Positions 11,601-20,717 of a stretch of DNA of 64,000 nt are shown piece by piece. Source of the stretch: Tetracentron sinense (taxonomy: Eukaryota; Streptophyta; Magnoliopsida; Trochodendrales; Trochodendraceae). Each line of letters opens with the position of its first letter. Position 1 is the first letter of the stretch. The translations under genes and the position numbers were made by a program. The stretch lies in NCBI GenBank assembly GCA_015143295.1, contig CM026557.1:34171965-34235964 (forward strand), written 5' to 3'. The notes beneath the pieces are model-generated. The model did no database searches and was not told the DNA's origin. It saw nothing but the letters and a program-made list of their open reading frames with translations.

Positions 11601-13451
11601 CTATGTTGAGGGCATTAAGAATGGGATGATGTTCGAATTCATTGACTGGTTAGACCCATCTAGGTAGATGGTTGATAGTTGTACTGTGTTTGGCTGAAGA
11701 CAATAAACTTAGCGCTTGTTGGGAGGCAACCCAATGTTTTTGTAGACTTACTTGAGTCTAAGTTTGGGGTGGTTCTCCACCCCCGACAGTTTTTCGGTTT
11801 CAAAAAAAAAAAAACAAAAAAAATGGTTCGATGTGCTTTATCCCAGGTTGAGTTATGTGTTGCTCTATCTTAGGCTCTTTGGATTCTTGATGTTTCTATA
11901 TGTATTTGCTTCATGATATTTATCTCTTGACGTTTGTAGTTTCTCTCTGTGTGTACTTTCTTTCTCACTAACCCTGCAAGATTCAGTTTTCATGAAGTTT
12001 GGGGTGATCTCTGCTTGATAAATCTTTTTTTCTTCCTCCTCATTTTTCATCTTTGATGCATGGATTGCCCTCACCTGTCAGGTATTATTGTTCCCTTTTA
12101 CTTGTGCTTTAATTCTTTTTACATTGAGGACAATGTAATCTTTAAGTTTGGGGTTGGGAAATAACTGTCATTATTTGATGACTAGGCATCAATACAAGAG
12201 GGTAGGACATGCAAACAAATAAAATTAAAAAAGTGATCTATTTTCGAATCTGAATTGTGATACATATGTTATAATCCACTCTTTATTGATTGGCTTAGTT
12301 TGAGAACACATGATCCCAAATAGATACAACTCTTACTATTGACTGAACTTTGCATGCTGAAAATTTATGAAGTTAGGAGTCACCTTGAGAAATTGCACGA
12401 GCACTCTACCATATTGTCTTGTGGGGTTTGAAACTGAATTAATCAATTGATGTTTTTGAAACCCCTGAAGAAGTTAGGTGACCTATAAATTGAAAACCAC
12501 CCTTGGCTAAATTAAAAAAAAATTAATGACAAATGATTACCTGACTAGGTTTGCACTTAGTAATCGGGCCTCCTGCCTAGTTAAGCAGAGAGTGTTCGCG
12601 TCAAACCACGTGAACTCTGGAAAGGATAAAGAATCAGAGAAATGTTATACCTCCACTAATATTATTCAATCTTTGAACCGAACTCTTACCTAGTAATCGG
12701 GCCTCCTGCCTCACTAAGCAGAGAGTGTTCGCGTCAAACAGTGGAGGTTTGGAACAAACATTTATCAAGAGTGACTAGTCTAAGTTCGGAGCTTATTTGA
12801 CTTAAGTTAATAAGCCCTAGAGGTGTCTTAACACCTGGTGCCCTAAGACCGTGTGGTTTGGGAGTCACTGGCCTAACACTTGCTACACGGGTTGTCTAGA
12901 AAGCTTAATGAACTTAGACTCTGCATGGTCCACTCAATCAATAAAAAGAAAAAAAAAGTGTCAAGAAAAAGCCTTGGGTCGGTAATTAAATTGATGGGAA
13001 TTCTGATAACAGAAGGGGTGATAGAACATCTGTTGAAAGAAAATGTTGAGATCACATATTCAATTGATAGTCACACTAAACATCAAATGAGATAAATGAC
13101 CAATTTTTAAATAAGCATAAATGTTCAGACTTGTGTAAGGTTTTGTGAAATTGAGAATGTGGAGAGTCAAGAATAAAGCCGGTTAATAATGAGATAATTA
13201 TGCTGTGTGTATCATGATATTTTTACTAGTGCATGTCATACTTGAGCATAGGTGCAGAGTTGCAGGGGAATATTGATGTTTGTGGGTATCGTCACTGGTA
13301 AACCTTTATGAGACTTCACTCGTCCACTAGGGCCACCTAAGGGTTTAAAAGGCTTGTTGCATATGCCAAATGCAACCGAGGATCTTACGAAAGGGGATGT
13401 AGTTTAGCTTAGCTTAGTTTTATTTTTATTGCTTGAGGACTAACAATATGT
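11601..13451 (+). other. Long 3' non-coding region of element A
   Basis: About 1.85 kb without a credible gene. Landmarks are the conserved GCGCTTGTTGGGAGGCAACC motif (about 11711), the palindrome ACATTGAGGACAATGT (12121) followed by a PPT-like AAGTTTGGGGTTGGG (12142), a direct repeat pair at 12556/12690, and the final PPT at 13452. The part up to 12432 aligns with the left edge of the window in element B. Confidence 0.75.
12556..12741 (+). repeat. Direct repeat pair in the element A 3' region
   Basis: About 52 bases (TAGTAATCGGGCCTCCTGCC...AAGCAGAGAGTGTTCGCGTC) occur at 12558-12607 and again at 12691-12739, 133 bp apart, with only a few differences. Each copy contains GGGCCTCCTGCC and a GTTCGCGTCAAAC end. 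Confidence 0.85.
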
Positions 13452-13464
13452 AGGTTTGGGGTTG
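13452..13464 (+). other. Polypurine tract of element A
   Basis: AGGTTTGGGGTTG directly abuts the TG of the 3' LTR. This is the usual place for plus-strand priming. Confidence 0.75.
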
Positions 13465-14898
13465 TGATTGCTGCTAATTGTTACACATTTACGTACCTTA
13501 AACTGCATTTGTTAATCTATTTGAGCTCATTTATCCATTACGATACTTCACTTAGGTGTATTTATTATTTTCAGGTTCATGCAAGGAAAAGAAGACAAAA
13601 ATAATAGTTTACAAGCTTTAAAGTCTATTGGGAATCGCTACCGAACAAAGATCCAAGCTAAAGAGAAGTTGGAAATGCAAAATGACCTTTGTTCGATGTT
13701 TAGGGCATAACTCCTTAACCGTAACTCCGATTTAGGCCCATAACATATCAAAACGACCGGCTCAAAAAGCTCTACAACTTTCATCAAGGAAGTTTGTACA
13801 AATTCTATAACCACCGATTGATCGGAGCCACTTTGGCTGATCTATCGGCGGATGCCGTTTTAGGAGCTCTGTAACCACCAATCAATCGGCGCCTCTTGGC
13901 CGATCGATCGGCGGACGCTGTTTTGGTGATGTTATAAAATGTAAAAAGTGGATTTTTGAGCTTGTTTTGGATGTTTCTAAAGCTACAATTCATGGGGACT
14001 CTCTCTCTATAAAAAGGAAAACCTCATTCCCTGCAAAAGGTTTTGAATTTTGAGATTTGAAAGGGAGAAGGCTCTGGAGATCTGTGGAGGTTGGAGGATG
14101 GATTGCTCACATTCTTCGTATTCTTCATCGAAAGTGGTGTTCCTTACTCTCGCTATGAACTAATTCCTTTTTCTAGGGTTTAGATGAAACCCTAGCCAAG
14201 TAACTGTATCTCTTTGTATTGTTTTAGTTTATTCAATTGTAAACAATAATTGCATAATAAGAGAGTTATTCATAACCAGAGTTTATTGATCATATTCGAT
14301 TTCAGTGTGATTCTATCATTGTCTTAGGTTTTATTATATTGAAATTAAAATCATTTATCTTGATTTTCTGTGATTATTGATGTGGATTTCATGCAATGGT
14401 TTTTACTGTCGAGGAATTAAATCATAAGATATTTTATGCTAAGGGAAGACAAGTGATTTCACAACTCTAGTTTAATGTGTATCACTCGTGCTAACCGAAG
14501 ATAGGATATACCTAGGGTCTAATCCCTTGAATCATTCTAGATGGATGAGTGAAGTCTTGTAGTCACTCTCATCCCTATTGTTTACATTATGATGGACTTG
14601 AATAAATGCATTAGAGACCGGTTATGAAGCTAGGGGTGGATTCGAATGCCCTAGATCTTCTCTCACTGATATATCATCAAAAACTCTTAGTTTAATTAGT
14701 TAAAATAGAATCTCTTAGCTTAATTTCCACTCTTAGGTTAAAAATAAATCCAACCAAATCAACTTGTTACCCCTTGACTCATAATCAATCTTGAGATAAA
14801 AGCAATCAAACCAGCGCAGTCCTCTATGGTTCGGCACCTCATACTAGTCACTATATACGGAATTGTAGCTACTACAAGCTTTATTTAATTGACGATCA
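13465..14898 (+). repeat. 3' LTR of element A
   Basis: 1,434 bp, TGATTGCTGCTAATTG...GACGATCA. Colinear with 7103-8539, including the CGATCG array and TATA box. Confidence 0.95.
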
Positions 14899-14903
14899 TA
14901 TGT
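14899..14903. repeat. Target-site duplication TATGT, right copy
   Basis: Exact match to 7098-7102. The B gag codons before and after join across it (NTY then NxGWRNHPN). Confidence 0.95.
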
Positions 14904-15856
14904 ATTTGAGAATGGATCATTACCCGGACGAGTGTAGGCAGCATTAACATGCTCTTGGACAAATTCTGGAAATTGAGCAACCGAATGACAAACATGGATA
15001 TAATGTGTAGGGCTGGAACATAAGGCACAGTCCTCATTCGGATTGGGAGTGATCTGAGGAGGTCTATAAGAAGCTGGCCCTACAGCCATGAGTTGTTCTA
15101 ACTTGCGAGACAACTCATCCACTTTGGATGAGACATCAATAGAAGTTCCCACTTCATAGATGCATCTATTAGGATTGGAGGTGGATGATTGTTTCTCAGA
15201 ACGACTGTTAGAAGCATGGTGTTGAGAATTTTCACTCAGATTTTCGAATAATTTTCATGCTTGAATTTCACTCTTAGTCATAAATGTCCTCCCATAAGAG
15301 ACATCAACCATCTGTCGGTTTTATTGTGACAATTTATCATAAAATGATTGAACAAGTTGTCATTTAGGGATTTGGTGGTGGGAGCATTTACGAAGAAGCT
15401 CTTTGAATGTTTTCCATGTCTCATGGAATAGCTCTCCATCGATTTGAGTGAAACTCATAATGGCTCGTCTCATTTGATTTGTCTTGCTTATGAGAAATAA
15501 TTTTTTAAAGAATTCCTGTTGTAATTGGGCCCAGGAATGGATGGTGTCGGCCTTTAAGCAATTAAGTCAATGCTTGACTTTGTCTTTAAAGGAATATGAG
15601 AAGAGATGCAACCGAATGGCGTCATTTGAAAAATTCTGCAATCTAAAGGTAGTGCAATCTCATTGAATTCATCCAGATGCTTATATGAGTCCTCATTGCT
15701 AAGCCTATGGTAAGATGACAAAATCTGGATTGTGTTGAGTTTGATCTCATAGTGGACTGCTGTGGTGTCTGACAATCTGATGCAGGAGGGTGATGAGTTG
15801 GTGGAAGGAATAAAGTATTCATTTAAAGATTTGTTCGGGTCTTGTTCTTCTGCCAT
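14904..15856 (-). pseudogene. Element B gag, upstream part
   Basis: Broken retrotransposon gag. The start (MAEEQDPNKSLNEYF) matches the gag start of element A near 8994. Near 15000 there is a zinc-knuckle-like C..C....H....C pattern followed by NDPFSNTY. Homology stops exactly at the TATGT duplication and resumes at 7102. Fossil; several breaks. Confidence 0.85.
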
Positions 15857-16274
15857 TGCTGAGAAATGAATAGTCTCTAGGTTAGAGTAAAATTGGGCCG
15901 AAGCCTTAAGAAGCCTAGCGGTATGCTCTAACTCTGAATTGATAGGGATTAACTCTGGTTTACAAGACTATCTACCGTGCATACACCCTAGAGGTAAACT
16001 AAATGTTCAACAAACACCAATTTGCAAAATAATTCACTTCAGATAAGAGAATACTTACAGTGTTTTCAGAAGTTGAGAATTATGGTAGCTTTTGTTTTTA
16101 CAGAACAACAACTTTCCTTTTAAACTTTTTAAGCAGAGCACTATTTCCAATCTAAACAATTTGGTTCCTACAACACAGAGTTTTTAGAGATCAGCTAAAA
16201 TATTTTTGTGATTTTTCGAATAAGATTAACACATACCTAATCTTTTGAATTAAGCAACTAAACCGTTCCAGCAG

Positions 16275-16292
16275 TCCCGGGCAATGGTGCCA
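16275..16292 (-). other. Primer-binding site of element B
   Basis: The minus strand reads TGGCACCATTGCCCGGGA, five bases inside the 5' LTR. It is close to the 3' end of plant aspartate tRNA, the usual primer of Athila/Tat-type elements. It differs slightly from the PBS of element A. Confidence 0.85.
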
Positions 16293-16297
16293 AAAAT

Positions 16298-17653
16298 TGA
16301 TCATTAATTTATTAAACATCGTAATAGCTACAATTCCATAAAATAACGACTAGTATGCGGTGTCAAACCACAGAAAATTGCACTAGTTTCGTTGCCTTTT
16401 TCTCCAGATTAATTCTAAGTCAATGAGTAACAAGTTGATTGATTAGATTTGATTGATTTTAACCTCATTAAACTATCATATTTTATTTAACCTAATTAAA
16501 CTAAGAGTTTTTGGTTATATATCGGTGAGAGAAGATATAGGACGTTTGAATCCACCACTAGCTTCATAATTACATCTACAAGTATTTATTCTGGCTACTC
16601 CAAGTATAAACAATAGAGATGAGATTGACTGCAAGTTTCAACTCATCAAAATTAGAATGATTCGAGGGATCAAACCCTAGGTATATCCTATCTTTTGTCA
16701 GCACTAGTGATACACACTAAACTAGGGTTGTGACATCACTCGTCTTCCCTAGGTATAGAATATCCTATAATTTGATTTATCGATAATAAGAACCATTGCA
16801 TAAAATTCATATAAACAATCACATAAAGAAGATATGAATGAATTCGATCTCAACACAATAAAACTTAAGACAATGATAAGATCACATTGAAATTAAGTAT
16901 AAACTCGAATAAACTCGGTTGTAGAACAACCCTCTCATTATGCAATCATTGTTTATATAATAAATAAAATACAAGAGATTTAAGTACTTGGTTAGGATTT
17001 CATCTAAACCCTAGAAAAAGAAATTAGTTTATGCTGAGGGCAAAGGACACCGCTTTCGAAGAAGAACACGAAGAACATGAAGAACCCATCTCCCAACCTT
17101 CACAGCCTCCAGAGCCTCCTTCCTTCAATACTCCAAAATTCAGAACCCTTCTCAGTGCAGATAATTTTTCCTTTTATAGAGACCCAATCTCTGTTGCTAA
17201 TTCCAGCTTTTAGAAACTCTCAAAAGGGGCAACACTTCAGCTTTGTGCACAGAGTACGAGGCCAAAAGGCCAATGACGATCGATCGCCAACATGGGACGA
17301 TTGATAATCATTTTCTGGAAATCTCTCTTTGGCTACGGGTTTGTGGACGATTGATCGCCAAATGTCTATGATCGATCATTGCTATTCTGAATGACGATCG
17401 ATTGTGCTTAAGCAACGATCGATCGTCTGTGGCTTTTCTTCTTTTCTTTTCTTCCTTCTTGTTGACCTTTTTCCTGATGAAGTTCTTCTTCAACTTTGTG
17501 ATCTCATAATTTCTCAATTTTGTCTTCTTTTTCTCGCATGACCTTAAATTACATAAGAGTAACCAAGTATCGTAATATTATCCAAAAGAGAACCATAAGG
17601 TACTAACAAATGTAGTTCGAGGTACATAAATATGTAACACTTAGCACTGATCA
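16298..17653 (-). repeat. 5' LTR of element B
   Basis: This 1,356-bp LTR is the reverse complement of a TGATNAGTGCTAA...TTAATGATCA-type LTR and aligns along its length with the solo LTR at 35510-36841. A TATA box (minus strand, near 17176) lies downstream of a CGATCGATCG array at 17274-17428. The outer end near 17653 is more diverged than the inner end, and the matching target duplication is off the window. Confidence 0.88.
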
Positions 17654-18414
17654 TAATCCAAATATTAAATCTACGGTCACACTTTTCTGTTGGGACCACT
17701 ACTCTGGATAAAACCCTTACTATGAATCGTTGAAAATATATAGAGTAGAGGATAATTAATCGATTAATTCTGTGTGCATAGGACAATTAATTAATTAATT
17801 CTATGTGTGCATGGTTGAGGAGACAAAAGTCATGTTTCTTTGTTGTCCTCTGGCAGTATTATCAGATCTAATAAGAGCTATTCTAAATAGACCTAAAAAT
17901 TTAGACATCAGTTCGAAATAGACCCTGTTTGGAATCGTCACTATTTTGCTAAGAAAAAAATTGATATATACAAGTCTATTTGGTAAACTATACAAATCAG
18001 AGCTTAATAGAAGGGCATTTACTATCAATTCTTAAAATATCATTTAAAATAATTTGATTACATTGTGAACAAAATCATTCTCATTCGTGTGAGATCATAC
18101 TTAAAAGAGACTCTGGAAATGCATAAAGAAAACATCTGGATGAGCAAAAGAACCTTATAGTTCTAAATGTTCATACTGGTACAAAGGCTCTTGATTTTCT
18201 ATGCAAGTGACATGGTTATTGTAATGGAATGACTCCCAATTAGCTACAGGTGCTCAATTTCCTTCATTGTAGCACACCTAACAAAGAAATGACTCCAAAT
18301 TGTGGCAAATGAATAAATAAAAAGAAAGGAGAACAGGTCCAGGAAAGTCAAAAGAGACTCTTAGAAATATAGGAGATTATTTGAATCACTATAATAATCT
18401 ACAGTATCTACTCT
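17654..18414. other. Intergenic, nothing recognised
   Basis: AT-rich sequence between the end of LTR B and the isomerase pseudogene. I see no coding pattern, repeat pair or RNA gene here. Confidence 0.5.
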
Positions 18415-19136
18415 TAAGTGCTTCCTAACAGTGGTAGCCATGTCGAGAAACATCCCATGTTCGACAACACCAACCAGTCGCATAATCGAATCGCTAGCAA
18501 CAGGGGCGGAGCCACATGGGGCCCAAGGGGGCTGAAGTCCCCCCTGAAAATTTGAAAAACAAAATACCCTATAGTAATAATATGGGTGTAATCTGGGAGA
18601 GGGGTGGAGCTGGGGCGATAGAGGACTCTATCCCCCCTAAACTTCTAAGAAAAAATATATTCTTTACAAACTGATACAAACAAATGTGATGGCTCATGAA
18701 CTTGGCCCTCAAAACAACAATTTGAGGGCTACGCCTCCAAACCCCCATTGTTAGCCCCCGGACGAGATTTCTGGCTCTGCCCCTGGCTAGCAGCTTTTAA
18801 ATCCCCAATGTCCTTAACATACAAATCTAAAACGTAATTTGAATTATCTGTCAAAATCGGATCGCCATTTTCACAAGTTCTAAGCTTGACCCACACAACT
18901 AGATGGACTCAAACAATCTCTAAAGCTGATTAGCTGTGAATTGCCAACATAAGCAAACAATCTCAACTGGAATGGCTAGCCCACTTCCTGCTAAAGGCTT
19001 GTCAAACTTCGTTTCATTAACAATTACAATGAACTTATGGTAGGCACCTTCAACCATCTACTCCCTGAGTAGAGACCCACCTCGACCTTTGACGTGATTG
19101 GAATAGGGATCAACTTCATCAGCACGGTCTATAACA
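18415..19136 (-). pseudogene. Ribose-5-phosphate isomerase pseudogene (C-terminal part), split by a MITE
   Basis: The minus strand encodes IDRADEVDPYSNHVKGR, then GSLLRE, a stop, MVEGAYHKFIVIVNETKFD, then KPLAGSGLAIPVEIVCLCW. After a frameshift and further stops come CENGDPILTDNSNYVLDLYV, KDIGDLKAAS and finally DSIMRLVGVVEHGMFLDMAT. These match plant ribose-5-phosphate isomerase A (ADEVDP, KGRGG, the TDNSNY region and GVVEHGLF), the pentose-phosphate enzyme that interconverts ribose-5-P and ribulose-5-P. The N-terminal half is missing, there are at least two stops and one frameshift, and a 285-bp hAT MITE sits between KAAS and DSIM. No introns are visible, which fits either a single-exon parent or a retrocopy. 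Confidence 0.85.
18501..18785. mobile_element. hAT-like MITE inside the isomerase pseudogene
   Basis: 285 bp with terminal inverted repeats CAGGGGCGGAGCCA / TGGCTCTGCCCCTG. The 8-bp flanks are GCTAGCAA (18493) and GCTAGCAG (18786). The interrupted isomerase reading continues on both sides, confirming the insertion. Confidence 0.9.
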
Positions 19137-19193
19137 ACATTTGTATATAAAAAAAGGTTGGGTTCCATACCTAATCAATTTATTCATAAATAA

Positions 19194-19544
19194 CTAGTGG
19201 ACGGCACGTGCAATGCACGTGAAAGAGAGAGTGTCTGAAAGAGGAACCTAATGATACTCACATGATACACGTGTGAAATGGAGAGACATGAAGAATTGGG
19301 GGAAGGAGAGAGGTGTAAAGCGAGGATATTTTTCATTTAAAAGACAAAATTACTCATAAATTTATAATATAAATATTTTTAAATTAAAGAATAATTTTGT
19401 CACTAAAATATCCAATCTATATTTTTAACATAAGATTCTTCATTACAATAGTCATTTTCATTATATTAGTAAAAATATAAGTATAAAGACAATTTTTTTC
19501 AATCAACATTTATAGGAGCTATGTTGTACTTATAATAGTAGAGA
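19194..19544 (-). mobile_element. Small non-autonomous Helitron
   Basis: Read on the minus strand it starts TCTCTACTATTATAAG after an A. It ends with the hairpin CACGTGCATTGCACGTG, then CTAG before a T, which are the classical plant Helitron termini. 351 bp, no coding capacity, no target duplication. Confidence 0.82.
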
Positions 19545-20054
19545 TAGAAAATATATAAGTGTAAGATTAATTTTGTTGCCTTCGATCGAAAAAAAGGAAG
19601 AGTAATTTTGCTATTTTTATTATAATAATTTAATTAAGAATAAAATTTATTAATACTGATTATAATAATAGAAAATTTGGAGATAGATAAAATATATGTA
19701 GACGTACAATTTAATCTTTTCTGAATTGTACTCTTACCTAAGAAAAAAAAAAGACTTTGTTATTGAGACCGCAAAACCGTGCATATGTGCATAGGATTTT
19801 AGGTGGGGTCCACCATGTGGGATGCACGGACTGGTTTCATACCTTTTGGGGGGTCTAAAAAGCATTTCCCCCAAGATTAAAAAAAAAAGTATAGAATTGT
19901 AATTTTGTTAATAGAAACAAAATTCAATTAACATTTTTATAGGCCACGAGGAGAGGGATAATTTAGGGTTTAGGGTTTAAGACCTGTTCTTGATTAGGTC
20001 TTAAACCAGTGAACACAATACGTACGGCACGAGTATGTTTAACATTCTTAAAAA
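19545..20054. other. Intergenic, AT-rich
   Basis: No gene seen. A degenerate telomere-like stretch (GGGTTTAGGGTTTAAG at about 19964) is the only landmark. Confidence 0.4.
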
Positions 20055-20459
20055 TCTATTATTATAATGAGAGAGGCTGGCGTTGATGATTTTTCAAAAT
20101 TCCCATACTACCCTTATATAAAAAACAAAATTTTGATTTAATGTTTTGCTTTAAAACCCAAATTATCCCTTGCCTTTGATTTAATTTCCAAACTACCCCT
20201 TGCTCATCTATATATTTAGAATCACAGTCAATCGTGACTGAACTCAGGGAGAGTTCAATCGCACTCGTGGGTTAACACATATCCCTTTTAACTCCTATTA
20301 ACTATGGTTAACTCCTTCCCCTCGCTCTCACGTGCATCGCACGTGCCACTAGTGAGTTCAATCACACCTGCGGGTTAACACGTGTCCCTTTTAACTCCTA
20401 TTAACCGTGGTTAACTCCTTCCTCTCGCTCTCACGTGCATTGCACGTGCCACCCGCTAG
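20055..20459 (+). mobile_element. Small Helitron with duplicated 3' terminus, just upstream of the NAT10-like gene
   Basis: 5' end A/TCTATTATTATAATGAG. Two tandem 3' ends follow, each with a CACGTGCAT(C/T)GCACGTG hairpin and CTAG/T: one closes at 20352 and the other at 20459. The repeated unit (about 20250-20352 and 20353-20459) includes GTTAACTCCT and TTAACnnTGGTTAACTCC. It ends 153 bp before the gene's start codon. Confidence 0.85.
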
Positions 20460-20612
20460 TTTCATATCATGGATGATATTATTGAGAGTCTCTTTGCCCT
20501 AGAAAGTAGAATCGCAACTACACGAGAACTAACTGACTTTGGCGAGCCAGAGGAAGCTCAAAGCAGTGAAGCTTCCCTATCGTGATTCGTGACCTAGAGA
20601 AAGAGAGAGAGA
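20460..20612 (+). promoter_or_regulatory. Proximal promoter/5' leader of the NAT10-like gene
   Basis: 153 bp between the Helitron and the start codon. The last 20 bases are GA-rich (GAAAGAGAGAGAGA), a common plant leader feature. I see no clear TATA box. An upstream ORF (20469-20585) fills most of it. Confidence 0.4.
20469..20585 (+). CDS. Candidate upstream ORF, 38 codons, in the leader of the NAT10-like gene
   Basis: Begins MDDIIESLFALES and ends EEAQSSEASLS. It is acidic and serine-rich. It stops 27 bases before the main start codon and is in the same frame. It could be a uORF lowering translation, a remnant of something older or chance; I do not recognise it. It begins nine bases after the Helitron end. 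Confidence 0.3.
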   Translation: MDDIIESLFALESRIATTRELTDFGEPEEAQSSEASLS

Positions 20613-20717
20613 ATGAGGAAGAAGGTCGACGACAGGATTAGAACTTTGATCGAGAATGGCGTCAAAACCAGGCATCGTTCCATGTTCTTCATTATCGGCG
20701 ACAAGTCTCGCGACCAG
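20613..20717 (+). CDS. NAT10-like exon 1
   Basis: Encodes 35 residues, MRKKVDDRIRTLIENGV...DKSRDQ, matching the family N-terminus. Donor GT follows CAG. Intron 1 is 85 bp. Confidence 0.95.

Larger units (their letters stand above)
7103..14898 (+). mobile_element. Element A: internally deleted Athila-type retrotransposon inserted in element B
   Basis: Complete insertion of 7,796 bp with two LTRs (1,437 and 1,434 bp), PBS, gag, protease, a long 3' non-coding region and PPT. It is flanked by TATGT at 7098-7102 and 14899-14903, and the coding sequence of B's gag resumes on the far side. RT, RNase H, integrase and the post-pol ORF are absent, so it depended on other elements. The LTRs differ by roughly 5-8 % in the stretches I compared by eye, suggesting a few million years. 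The remaining reading frames are broken. Confidence 0.95.
1..17653 (-). mobile_element. Element B: Athila-type Ty3/gypsy retrotransposon, interrupted by element A
   Basis: Minus-strand LTR retrotransposon. Reading leftward it has the 5' LTR (16298-17653), PBS, gag, protease, RT, RNase H, integrase, a non-coding tract with CGATCG repeats, one further ORF and the start of the 3' non-coding region; the 3' LTR lies beyond the left edge. The Athila assignment rests on the gag zinc-knuckle and YNxGWRNHPNFSW-type motifs, an aspartate-tRNA-like PBS, the integrase stretch and an ORF downstream of pol. Gag is split at 7102/14904 by element A. The polyprotein is broken, with many breaks spread over gag-pol, so it is a fossil. 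The first 430 bases match 12140-12432 of element A, which fixes how far the left edge is from the missing 3' LTR (about 1 kb). Confidence 0.93.

Noticed and set aside
12541-12741. CRISPR-like array
   Set aside because: Only two repeats with one spacer inside a plant retrotransposon 3' region; no array.
19960-19985. Interstitial telomere repeat
   Set aside because: Only about two TTTAGGG-like units (GGGTTTAGGGTTTAAG); too short to call.
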